Shown here: piece after piece, positions 1-5,522 of the stretch
How the letters are laid out: the number at the start of each line of letters is the position of its first letter
How positions within the stretch are numbered: the stretch's first letter is position 1
NCBI GenBank assembly: GCA_023253415.1
Contig: JALRGK010000089.1
Coordinates: forward strand, 1 to 7,108
Reading direction: 5' to 3'
Length of the DNA: 7,108 nt
Source: Rhodocyclaceae bacterium
GTDB taxonomy: Bacteria; Pseudomonadota; Gammaproteobacteria; Burkholderiales; Rhodocyclaceae
Notes under the pieces: generated by a model
The model's database searches: none
What the model was told of the DNA's origin: nothing
The model's input: only the letters and a program-made list of their open reading frames with translations
Translations under genes and position numbers: made by a program

Positions 1-1
1 G

Positions 2-1276
2 CGTGACATGCTCAGCCGCGGCGCAGAACGCGTCTGCGACGACCTGGAACGTGCTGGATACCAAGCTTTTGTCGTTGGTGGTGCCGTACGGGACTTACTT
101 CTGGGCCGTGATCCGAAAGATTTCGATATCGCGACCAACGCCACGCCAGAGCAGGTCCGCCGTTGTTGCCGTCGGTCACGCATTATCGGCCGGCGCTTTC
201 AGATTGTGCATGTCATGGTGGGCCAGGAATTGATCGAGGTCACCACATTCCGCGCCCTACATGACGACGACACGGCAACCGATGAACACGGACGGGTGTT
301 GCGGGACAACACCTTCGGCTCACAATCTGATGATGCCGCCCGCCGCGATTTTACGGTCAATGCACTCTATTACGATCCGTATGACGAAACGATTCACGAT
401 TACCACCACGGTTACGCCGACCTGAAGGCCGGCAAGCTCTGCATGATTGGTGACCCGGAGGTCCGCTATCGCGAAGACCCGGTCCGCATGCTGCGTGCCG
501 TTCGCCTCGGAGCCAAACTGGGCCTGGACATCGATACAGCAACGCGTAAGCCGATCCGCGCCATGGCCCCGCTGCTTGACCATGTACCGCCTGCGCGTTT
601 GTTTGATGAGATGCTCAAGCTACTCACCTGTGGTGATGCCCTGGCCTGCCTCAAGCGCCTGCGTGCTGAAGGCCTGCATCACGGCGTACTCCCACTCCTA
701 GACGTGATTCTGGAACAACCGCTGGGGGAGCGCTTTGTCGAACAGGCGTTGACTAATACGGATCAACGGATCCGGGAAGGCAAATCCATCTCCCCCGGCT
801 TCCTGTTTGCTGCGCTGCTCTGGCACGAAGTGCTAGCGCACTGGAACAAGCGCAAAGCCAAGAACGAAATCGCGATTCCGGCACTCTTTGCCGCCATGTC
901 CGATGTGCTGGATCGTCAAGCCGAAAAGCTGGCCATTACCAAACGTCTGGTCGGTGACATCAAGGAAATCTGGTCCTTACAACCCCGCTTCGAACAACGT
1001 AGTGGGAAGCGTCCTTATGGACTGTTGGGGCACCCGCGCTTCCGTGCCGGCTATGACTTCATGCTGCTGCGCGCCCAGACGGGTGAGATCGATGCCTCAC
1101 TCGGTGACTGGTGGACCCGGTTCATCGAGTCGGATGGAGCCGCTCAGGAAGCGCTCATTGCTGGCGCGCCCAAAGATCATGCACCGGCCAAGAAGCGCCG
1201 TCGTCGTAGTCCAAATCGACGACGTGGCCCGAACACGGATGGTGGTCACACACCAGCTGATACGCAGGGCGAATAA
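2..1276 (+). CDS. pcnB: Poly(A) polymerase I, 5'-truncated by the window edge
   Basis: Adds poly(A) tails to RNA 3' ends, which marks transcripts for decay. It is a class II nucleotidyltransferase of the PAP/CCA family. Numbering from the Met at position 8, the sequence shows the G24-G25 motif (VVGGAVRDLLLG), the catalytic D38-x-D40 pair in PKDFDIATNATPEQV, the RRDFTVNALYYD motif at 112-123, and a basic C-terminal tail (KKRRRRSPNRRR). The IIGRRFQIVHV segment at 59-69 matches the motif used to tell bacterial poly(A) polymerases from CCA-adding enzymes. The Met at position 8 is probably not the true start: the frame is open to base 2 (R-D before the Met), and this stretch aligns from memory with an internal part of E. 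coli PcnB, so some tens of N-terminal residues lie outside the window. Its stop overlaps the folK start (TAATG), implying translational coupling. Confidence 0.93.
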   Translation, partial: RDMLSRGAERVCDDLERAGYQAFVVGGAVRDLLLGRDPKDFDIATNATPEQVRRCCRRSRIIGRRFQIVHVMVGQELIEVTTFRALHDDDTATDEHGRVLRDNTFGSQSDDAARRDFTVNALYYDPYDETIHDYHHGYADLKAGKLCMIGDPEVRYREDPVRMLRAVRLGAKLGLDIDTATRKPIRAMAPLLDHVPPARLFDEMLKLLTCGDALACLKRLRAEGLHHGVLPLLDVILEQPLGERFVEQALTNTDQRIREGKSISPGFLFAALLWHEVLAHWNKRKAKNEIAIPALFAAMSDVLDRQAEKLAITKRLVGDIKEIWSLQPRFEQRSGKRPYGLLGHPRFRAGYDFMLLRAQTGEIDASLGDWWTRFIESDGAAQEALIAGAPKDHAPAKKRRRRSPNRRRGPNTDGGHTPADTQGE

Positions 1277-1782
1277 TGACGCAGCTTCTCCCGCATTTCG
1301 CCGTCATCGGCCTGGGTGCTAACCTGGGTGACGCACGCCAAACACTGCAAGAGGCACTACAGTCATTAGAAAACCATGCAGACACAGCCGCGTGGCAAGT
1401 ATCCCCCTTTTATCGCAGTGCGCCCATTGGTAGCGACGAAGCACAGCCGGATTACATTAACGGCGTCGCAGTTTTTCGTACCCGCTTGGCACCAGAGGCG
1501 CTGATGCACTGGCTGCTGGAAACTGAACGCCAGTTCGGACGCAACCGCAGCCAAGATATTGCCCGCAATTCACCGCGCACACTGGATCTGGATCTCTTGC
1601 TTTATGATCAGGTCGCGATGGATACCCCGCTCTTGGTCTTGCCCCATCCCCGCTTGCATCAACGGGCTTTTGTGCTGCGACCGCTACTGGATGTACTCCC
1701 GGACTGCCACGCCCCCGGACTGGGTGCGCTGAATTATTACCTGCCACTGGTGACCGACCAGGCTATTGAGCAGATCGATTAA
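1276..1782 (+). CDS. folK: 2-amino-4-hydroxy-6-hydroxymethyldihydropteridine pyrophosphokinase (HPPK)
   Basis: Transfers pyrophosphate from ATP to 6-hydroxymethyl-7,8-dihydropterin in cytosolic folate synthesis, giving the substrate of dihydropteroate synthase. The 168 residues fit the single-domain family (E. coli is 159). Visible motifs are GLGANLGD near 12-19, SPFYRSAPIG at 43-52, PDYIN at 58-62, the signature SPRTLDLDLLLYD at 99-111 with Mg-binding D104 and D106, and LPHPRLHQRAFVLRPL at 122-137. Where E. coli has R-W-G-P-R, this protein has R-N-S-P-R, so the Trp of the flexible ATP loop is replaced. From memory this resembles other betaproteobacteria. The ATG overlaps the pcnB stop by one base, with a weak AGGG upstream at 1267-1270, so expression probably depends on coupling to pcnB. 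Confidence 0.95.
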   Translation: MTQLLPHFAVIGLGANLGDARQTLQEALQSLENHADTAAWQVSPFYRSAPIGSDEAQPDYINGVAVFRTRLAPEALMHWLLETERQFGRNRSQDIARNSPRTLDLDLLLYDQVAMDTPLLVLPHPRLHQRAFVLRPLLDVLPDCHAPGLGALNYYLPLVTDQAIEQID

Positions 1783-1786
1783 CAGT

Positions 1787-1814
1787 TTGCCGCTTGCGGA
1801 TTGCTGTGTATGCT
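1787..1814 (+). promoter_or_regulatory. Candidate sigma70-type promoter for panBC
   Basis: In the 70-bp folK-panB gap, TTGCCG (1787-1792) and TATGCT (1809-1814) are separated by 16 bp, resembling a -35/-10 pair. Transcription would begin about 30 bases before the panB ATG at 1853. A T-run at 1831-1837 lies in the predicted leader. No experimental support; the gap could also simply be read through from folK. Confidence 0.35.
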
Positions 1815-1852
1815 AGACAATTACGCAACCTTTTTTTGAGCTGATTACACTC

Positions 1853-2671
1853 ATGTCTGCCCAAACTACCGTACGCCGTCTTCATCCGCTTGACCTTGCC
1901 CGCCAGCGCGAACGTGGCGAGAAAATTGTCATGCTGACTTGTTATGACGCGACGTTTGCACGTGTCTCTGAGGCCTGCGGTGTCGACGCCCTGCTAGTCG
2001 GAGATTCGTTGGGTATGGTGTTGCAAGGTCATGATTCGACCCTACCCGTAACGCAAGCCGATATGGCTTATCACGTGGCCTGTGTTGCCCGCGGTTGTGA
2101 TCGTCCGCTGATTATTGCGGATATGCCCTTTGGCACCTATCAGGAAAGCCCGGAACTGGCTTTTCGCAATGCCGCCCAGCTGATGGCAGCCGGTGCCCAG
2201 ATGGTAAAAATTGAGGGGGGGCGTGAAATGGCCTCCACCACAGCCTTTTTGACAGCGCGCGGCATTCCGGTTTGCGGCCATATTGGCCTGACACCTCAAT
2301 CGGTCTTTCAACTGGGCGGCTACCGAGTACAGGGTCGGGCCGATGGTGACCGTGAACGTCTGCTGACTGATGCCATGAGCCTGGAAGAAGCCGGCGCCAG
2401 CTTGCTGGTCCTGGAAGCGATGCCGGCAAAGGTCGCGGACTTTATCACCAGCCACCTGCGCATTCCCACGATTGGCATTGGTGCCAGTACCGGCTGCTCG
2501 GGCCAGGTGTTGGTGCTGCACGACATGCTGGATATTGCGCCTGGCAAGAAGCCCCGCTTTGTTAAAAACTTCATGGCAGGCAAAGATTCTGTCGCCGCAG
2601 CCATTACCTCATATGTAGAAGAAGTCCGTGCCGGCACGTTCCCAGGCCCGGACCAACTTTACCCGGAATGA
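1853..2671 (+). CDS. panB: 3-methyl-2-oxobutanoate hydroxymethyltransferase (ketopantoate hydroxymethyltransferase)
   Basis: First committed step of pantothenate synthesis: transfers a hydroxymethyl group from 5,10-methylene-tetrahydrofolate to 2-oxoisovalerate to give ketopantoate. It is a cytosolic Mg-dependent TIM-barrel enzyme. The 272 residues match the family (E. coli is 264). Metal-binding and catalytic positions are present: D51 in VGDSLGMV, D90 in IADMPFG, E121 in MVKIEGG with K119, CGHIGLTPQS at 141-150, and catalytic E188 in LLVLEAMP. The GQVLVLHDMLDI stretch at 218-229 and FVKNFM at 236-241 are also typical. The ATG at 1853 has only a weak GAG 12 bases upstream. Its TGA overlaps the panC ATG by 4 bases (ATGA at 2668-2671), so panB and panC form a coupled pair. 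Confidence 0.97.
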   Translation: MSAQTTVRRLHPLDLARQRERGEKIVMLTCYDATFARVSEACGVDALLVGDSLGMVLQGHDSTLPVTQADMAYHVACVARGCDRPLIIADMPFGTYQESPELAFRNAAQLMAAGAQMVKIEGGREMASTTAFLTARGIPVCGHIGLTPQSVFQLGGYRVQGRADGDRERLLTDAMSLEEAGASLLVLEAMPAKVADFITSHLRIPTIGIGASTGCSGQVLVLHDMLDIAPGKKPRFVKNFMAGKDSVAAAITSYVEEVRAGTFPGPDQLYPE

Positions 2672-3510
2672 GCATGCACATATTTTCGAATGTCGCCGAG
2701 TTGCGTGCGGCGTTGGCCAGAGTGCGCCAACAGGGCAGAAGCATTGCGTTTGTCCCAACGATGGGGAACCTGCACGCCGGTCATATCAGCCTGATGCAGC
2801 AGGCACGTCAGCATGCCGATTGCGTTGTTGCCAGTATTTTCGTCAACCGCCTGCAATTTGGCCCGAATGAAGATTTCGACAAATACCCCCGCACCTTTGA
2901 GGCTGACTGTACCCAGCTCCGAGACGCCGGCGTCGAATTCCTCTTTGCACCTACCGAGCAAGACCTTTATCCGGAACCCCAAACCTATATGGTAGAACCG
3001 CCTGAGATCCAGCACATGCTGGAAGGCGAAGTCCGCCCAGGCCATTTCCGGGGGGTGGCGACCGTGGTGATGAAACTGTTCCAGATCGTGCAGCCTGATG
3101 TCGCGTTGTTTGGCAAAAAGGACTATCAGCAACTCATGGTGCTGAGAAACATGGCTCAACAGTTCATGCTACCCATCAAGATTATTGGGGGTGAAACGGT
3201 TCGAGCCGACGATGGTCTGGCGTTGTCGTCGCGAAACAGCTACCTGAATGCGACCGAGCGGGCCGAAGCACCCCGACTCCAGCAGGTGCTTCAAGGGATC
3301 CGCCAAGCTGTTCTCAATGGCCAGCGCAACTACGAGCAACTCTGCCAGGAAGCCGCCGATACGTTGAATACCCACGGCTGGCAAACCGATTACATCAGCA
3401 TCCGCCGCCAACAGGATCTGGTGCCGGCGGGCCCGGATGACCGTCATCTGGTGATCGTAGCGGCCTCCCGACTAGGTATACCACGCCTGCTCGACAATCT
3501 TGAGATCTAG
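2668..3510 (+). CDS. panC: Pantothenate synthetase (pantoate--beta-alanine ligase)
   Basis: Condenses pantoate and beta-alanine with ATP through a pantoyl-adenylate intermediate to make pantothenate. The 280 residues fit the family (E. coli is 283). Motifs in order: FVPTMGNLHAGH at 28-39 (HIGH-type nucleotide site), ASIFVNRLQFGPNEDFDKYP at 55-74, MLEGEVRPGHFRGV at 117-130, FGKKDYQQL at 148-156, RADDGLALSSRNSYL at 179-193 (KMSKS-like region), and the small C-terminal domain. The Arg in IFVNRLQF, where E. coli has Pro, is from memory common in betaproteobacteria. The start at 2668 overlaps panB and gives a coupled pair. A second in-frame ATG at 2674 is possible and would remove only two residues. 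No good ribosome site is visible, consistent with coupling. Confidence 0.97.
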   Translation: MSMHIFSNVAELRAALARVRQQGRSIAFVPTMGNLHAGHISLMQQARQHADCVVASIFVNRLQFGPNEDFDKYPRTFEADCTQLRDAGVEFLFAPTEQDLYPEPQTYMVEPPEIQHMLEGEVRPGHFRGVATVVMKLFQIVQPDVALFGKKDYQQLMVLRNMAQQFMLPIKIIGGETVRADDGLALSSRNSYLNATERAEAPRLQQVLQGIRQAVLNGQRNYEQLCQEAADTLNTHGWQTDYISIRRQQDLVPAGPDDRHLVIVAASRLGIPRLLDNLEI

Positions 3511-3563
3511 AACCTTTTGATTCTTTTTGTTTTTTTGACCAAAATCAAAATTATTACAAGGTT
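3511..3563. repeat. AT-rich interrupted inverted repeat between panC and panD
   Basis: TTTTGATT at 3515-3522 is exactly complementary to AATCAAAA at 3543-3550, with a T-rich 20-base loop. The flanking AACC (3511-3514) can pair with GGTT (3560-3563) across a 9-base bulge. An alternative smaller stem, TTTTGA (3533-3538) with TCAAAA (3545-3550), is also possible. The stems are AT-only or nearly so and are not followed by a U-tract, so this is not a standard terminator. It sits directly upstream of the panD -35 box, so an UP element or a regulator site is more plausible. This is inference. Confidence 0.5.
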
Positions 3564-3564
3564 A

Positions 3565-3593
3565 TTGACAGGCTGAATTTGACGCGACACAAT
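3565..3593 (+). promoter_or_regulatory. Candidate sigma70 promoter of panD
   Basis: A perfect -35 hexamer TTGACA (3565-3570) is followed after 17 bp by CACAAT (3588-3593), which matches 4 of 6 consensus -10 bases. The preceding 40 bases are strongly AT-rich and could act as an UP element. The predicted start near 3600 leaves a leader of roughly 28 bases before the panD ATG. A weaker overlapping pair, TTGACG (3579-3584) with CATTTT (3601-3606), is also visible. Confidence 0.55.
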
Positions 3594-3627
3594 GCGTTTC
3601 CATTTTGCCGCTTAGGGTTAAGAATCC

Positions 3628-4008
3628 ATGCAAAGAACCATGCTCAAGTCGAAGCTGCACCGCGTGACCACCACGCATGCGGAATTGCACTATGAGGGCT
3701 CTTGTGCCATCGATGAAGATCTCCTCGATGCCGCGAACATTCGCGAGTACGAACAGATCGACATCTGGAACATCAACAATGGCGAGCGCTTCACCACCTA
3801 TGCCATCCGCGGTCAACGCGGTTCAGGCATCATCTCGGTCAACGGATCAGCGGCACGCCGCGCAGCACCCGGTGACCTACTGATTATTGCCACCTTTGCT
3901 GTTTACAACGAAGTCGAGCTGGCAAATTACGAACCAAAATTGGTTTACGCCGATGCAAACAACCGTATTGCCCGTATCGGCAACGGCATCCCTGCGCAGG
4001 CCGCCTAG
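3628..4008 (+). CDS. panD: Aspartate 1-decarboxylase, self-processing pyruvoyl proenzyme
   Basis: Makes beta-alanine from L-aspartate, the second substrate of PanC. The 126 residues equal the E. coli length. The proenzyme cleaves itself between G24 and S25 (HYEGSC at 21-26), and Ser25 becomes the pyruvoyl cofactor at the start of the alpha chain. Other conserved residues seen are K9, H11, R54, T57, Y58 and N72, with IDIWNINNGERFTTYAI at 44-60 and RGSGIISVNG at 64-73. The ATG at 3628 follows AGGG at 3614-3617 (10-base spacing), and no other start fits the conserved N-terminus M-x-R-T-M-L. Although downstream of panBC, it has its own candidate promoter across a 117-bp spacer. It ends 15 bp before the convergent cobA gene, with no terminator hairpin between them. 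Confidence 0.97.
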   Translation: MQRTMLKSKLHRVTTTHAELHYEGSCAIDEDLLDAANIREYEQIDIWNINNGERFTTYAIRGQRGSGIISVNGSAARRAAPGDLLIIATFAVYNEVELANYEPKLVYADANNRIARIGNGIPAQAA

Positions 4009-4023
4009 ACCACTTTTCGGGGA

Positions 4024-4887
4024 TCAGTCCATTCGATAGAGGCGGACTACATCACCCACGATCAATAACGCCGGAGGCTTCAAACCTTCGGCGTTAATCT
4101 TTTGAGCAAGAGATTCCAGCGTCGTGATTAGCACCTTCTGATCTGGCCTTGTACCGTGGTAAATCACGGCAACTGGGGTATGCGCCGCCCGTCCATGCAT
4201 CATGAGTGCATCGGCGATTTCTCTGGCAGCCGTCATCCCCATATAAAAAACAACGGTCTGCGTAGGCCGAGCCAGAGCGGGCCAGTCGAGTTCGCTTAAA
4301 CCCGCTTTCAAATGGCCGGTGGCGAAAGTTACTGATTGCGCCCAATCTCGATGCGTCAGCGGAATGCCCGCATACGCGGCACAGCCGACCGCCGCAGTAA
4401 TCCCTGGCACGACTTCAACAGGTACTCCGGCTGCTAACAAGGCATCCATCTCTTCCCCACCCCGGCCGAAGATGAACGGATCACCACCTTTTAACCGAAC
4501 CACCCTCTGCCCAGCCTTGGCTAATCGAATCAGCCAATCATTCACCGCCTCCTGAGGAAGCGCATGCTTTGCAGCCTTCTTACCCACGTAATGTAGTTCA
4601 GCCTCTGGACGAATCAACGTAAGGATTTCAGGACCCACCAGGTTGTCGTACAAGACTACGTCCGCTTCTGTAATCCGCCGTAGCGCTCTTAAAGTCAGCA
4701 ATTCCGGATCACCAGGCCCAGCTCCGACCAGACTCACACTCCCCGGCTTTAAAGCAGATGACTGCTTCAAGGTTTGCGCCAGAAAGTCGTGAATCTTCGA
4801 AAACATCAGTTCAGCCATATAAAAAGTGGGACAAGGGTCAATCGAGGTTACTGAATCACCCTCTTGCCAGAAAGTGCCGGTAAGCAT
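4024..4887 (-). CDS. cobA: Uroporphyrinogen-III C-methyltransferase (SUMT), stand-alone
   Basis: Transfers two methyl groups from S-adenosylmethionine to uroporphyrinogen III, giving precorrin-2 for siroheme and possibly cobalamin. Numbered from the Met at 4887: VGAGPGDPELLTLRA at 54-68 (SAM-binding loop), VVRLKGGDPFIFGRGGEE at 129-146 (SUMT signature), VVPGITAA at 159-166, GIPLTHRDWAQSV at 174-186 and FYMGM at 214-218. It lacks the CysG N-terminal dehydrogenase/ferrochelatase domain, so precorrin-2 oxidation and iron insertion need another gene. The start is uncertain. The Met at 4887 has an SD-like AGGTG 9 bases upstream, but the family core begins only near residue 49. In-frame ATGs at 4818 and 4806 would give more typical lengths (264 or 260 residues) yet have no visible ribosome site. 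Convergent with panD and divergent from the CBS gene. Confidence 0.93.
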   Translation of the reverse strand: MLTGTFWQEGDSVTSIDPCPTFYMAELMFSKIHDFLAQTLKQSSALKPGSVSLVGAGPGDPELLTLRALRRITEADVVLYDNLVGPEILTLIRPEAELHYVGKKAAKHALPQEAVNDWLIRLAKAGQRVVRLKGGDPFIFGRGGEEMDALLAAGVPVEVVPGITAAVGCAAYAGIPLTHRDWAQSVTFATGHLKAGLSELDWPALARPTQTVVFYMGMTAAREIADALMMHGRAAHTPVAVIYHGTRPDQKVLITTLESLAQKINAEGLKPPALLIVGDVVRLYRMD

Positions 4888-4892
4888 ATCTT
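4864..4892 (+). promoter_or_regulatory. Candidate sigma70 promoter of the CBS-domain gene
   Basis: TTGCCA (4864-4869, 5 of 6 consensus) and TATCTT (4887-4892, 4 of 6) are 17 bp apart on the + strand. Transcription would begin near 4899, about 38 bases before the CBS gene ATG. The -35 lies inside the longest cobA reading frame and the -10 touches its first codon, so either the promoters are intertwined or cobA begins further in. Confidence 0.4.
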
Positions 4893-4901
4893 AATACACC
4901 T

Positions 4902-4912
4902 GCGTAATACGC
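4902..4912. repeat. Small palindrome in the cobA/CBS divergent region
   Basis: GCGTA-A-TACGC is a perfect 5-bp inverted repeat around one central base. The hexamer TAATAC occurs twice, at 4892-4897 and 4905-4910. Placement just downstream of the candidate CBS-gene -10 and upstream of cobA would suit an operator, but an element this short can arise by chance. Confidence 0.25.
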
Positions 4913-4926
4913 GTTCATAACCACTT

Positions 4927-4930
4927 GGAG
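4927..4930 (+). promoter_or_regulatory. Ribosome binding site deciding the CBS-gene start
   Basis: GGAG lies 6 bases before the ATG at 4937. This places the start at 4937 rather than at the in-frame TTG at 4925, which would overlap the ribosome site itself. Confidence 0.75.
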
Positions 4931-4936
4931 ACAGCA

Positions 4937-5380
4937 ATGCCTCTCACCATTCGCCAATTACTCAACCACAAGACCTCTGGCATTTACGCCGTACGTCCAG
5001 ATGCCTCCGTACTTGAAGCCCTGGAAGCCATGGCCCGTGAAGACATCAGTTCCGTGCTGGTTATGGAAGGCGATGCACTGAAGGGCATTTTCACGGAACG
5101 TGACTATGCCCGCAAGGTCATCTTACGTGGCCGTAATTCGCGGGATACCGTGGTCCGTGAACTGATGACTAGCGAACTAATCACAATGACGCCCGAGCAG
5201 ACGATTGATGATTGCATGGCCGTTATGACTGAAAAACACATCCGCCACCTGCCGGTGCTTGAAAACGGTAAAGTGATTGGCCTGGTGTCGATCGGTGATG
5301 TCGTGAAATCGATCATCGCAGGCCATGAAGAAACCATTCAGCAACTGGCTGGCTACATTGCAGGTGATCTTAAAACCTAA
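4937..5380 (+). CDS. Two-CBS-domain protein
   Basis: A 147-residue protein made almost wholly of a CBS-domain pair (Bateman module). CBS domains bind adenine nucleotides or SAM and usually act as regulatory sensors, but the ligand and partner here are unknown. CBS1 spans about residues 12-65, ending in GIFTERDYARKV (50-61). CBS2 spans about 78-130, ending in GLVSIGDVVKS (115-125). The G-[IL]-[FV]-[ST]-x-x-D pattern is typical of nucleotide-contacting segments. There is no catalytic, membrane or DNA-binding domain, so it would act on a separate protein. The ATG at 4937 is chosen because GGAG sits 6 bases upstream. It is divergent from cobA and followed by a strong terminator, so it appears monocistronic. 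Adjacency to a SAM-using enzyme is suggestive only. Confidence 0.92.
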   Translation: MPLTIRQLLNHKTSGIYAVRPDASVLEALEAMAREDISSVLVMEGDALKGIFTERDYARKVILRGRNSRDTVVRELMTSELITMTPEQTIDDCMAVMTEKHIRHLPVLENGKVIGLVSIGDVVKSIIAGHEETIQQLAGYIAGDLKT

Positions 5381-5402
5381 AGCCGGCTGAATCGCCCCAC
5401 AC

Positions 5403-5436
5403 AACCCGCTCGCGAAATGCCAGCGGGTTTTTATTT
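5403..5436 (+). terminator. Rho-independent terminator after the CBS-domain gene
   Basis: AACCCGCT (5403-5410) pairs perfectly with AGCGGGTT (5422-5429) around an 11-base loop, which can gain two extra inner GC pairs. The stem runs into TTTTTATTT (5428-5436). It lies 22 bases after the CBS gene stop. The opposite strand has no T-tract after the stem, so it works in the + direction only. Confidence 0.9.
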
Positions 5437-5477
5437 GCCTTTCGCCCAACACAGCGGTAAGCTTCGCTCATTGTTTT

Positions 5478-5508
5478 TTGCTAACCCATTATTTTTTAAC
5501 GATATTTA
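5478..5508 (+). promoter_or_regulatory. AT-rich candidate promoter region of the CYTH-CHAD gene
   Basis: The 62 bases before the CYTH-CHAD ATG are about 27% GC. TTGCTA (5478-5483) can pair with GATATT (5501-5506, 17-bp spacer) or TATTTA (5503-5508, 19 bp). Either would start transcription within about 10 bases of the ATG at 5523, leaving almost no leader. The match is weak, but a promoter is needed here because the preceding gene ends at a terminator. Confidence 0.35.
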
Positions 5509-5522
5509 AACATAAATGTAAC

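Noticed and set aside
1794..1837. Possible terminator after folK: TTGCG (1794-1798) with CGCAA (1824-1828) followed by a T7 run
   Set aside because: Only 5 bp of stem around a 25-base loop; too weak, and the T-run sits in the panB leader.
2042..2521. Long antisense open frames across panB, panC (2659-3159) and an offset frame in the CYTH-CHAD gene (6166-6672)
   Set aside because: They lie wholly or almost wholly over well-conserved genes, show no recognisable domains, and are expected by chance in GC-rich coding DNA.
3511..3537. T-rich tract after panC as a Rho-independent terminator
   Set aside because: No GC-rich hairpin lies before the T-run; the nearby inverted repeat is AT-only and places the Ts in the loop.
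3515..3550. TTGAT...ATCAA half-sites as an FNR-type operator
   Set aside because: An FNR site needs a 4-bp gap between half-sites; here the gap is over 20 bp.
3991..4000. Palindrome CCTGCGCAGG near the panD end as a terminator or operator
   Set aside because: No loop and no T-tract; it lies in the coding sequence and is most simply codon-driven.
4925..4936. TTG at 4925 as start of the CBS-domain protein
   Set aside because: It overlaps the GGAG ribosome site that serves the ATG at 4937, and the four extra residues are not part of the CBS fold.
5381..5388. Palindrome AGCCGGCT directly after the CBS gene stop
   Set aside because: Eight bases, no loop, and no partner elsewhere; a clear terminator follows, so no separate role is needed.
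5478..5522. TTG at 5478 as start of the CYTH-CHAD protein
   Set aside because: The added residues come from the AT-rich promoter-like region; CYTH proteins normally begin just before the ExExK motif, matching ATG 5523.
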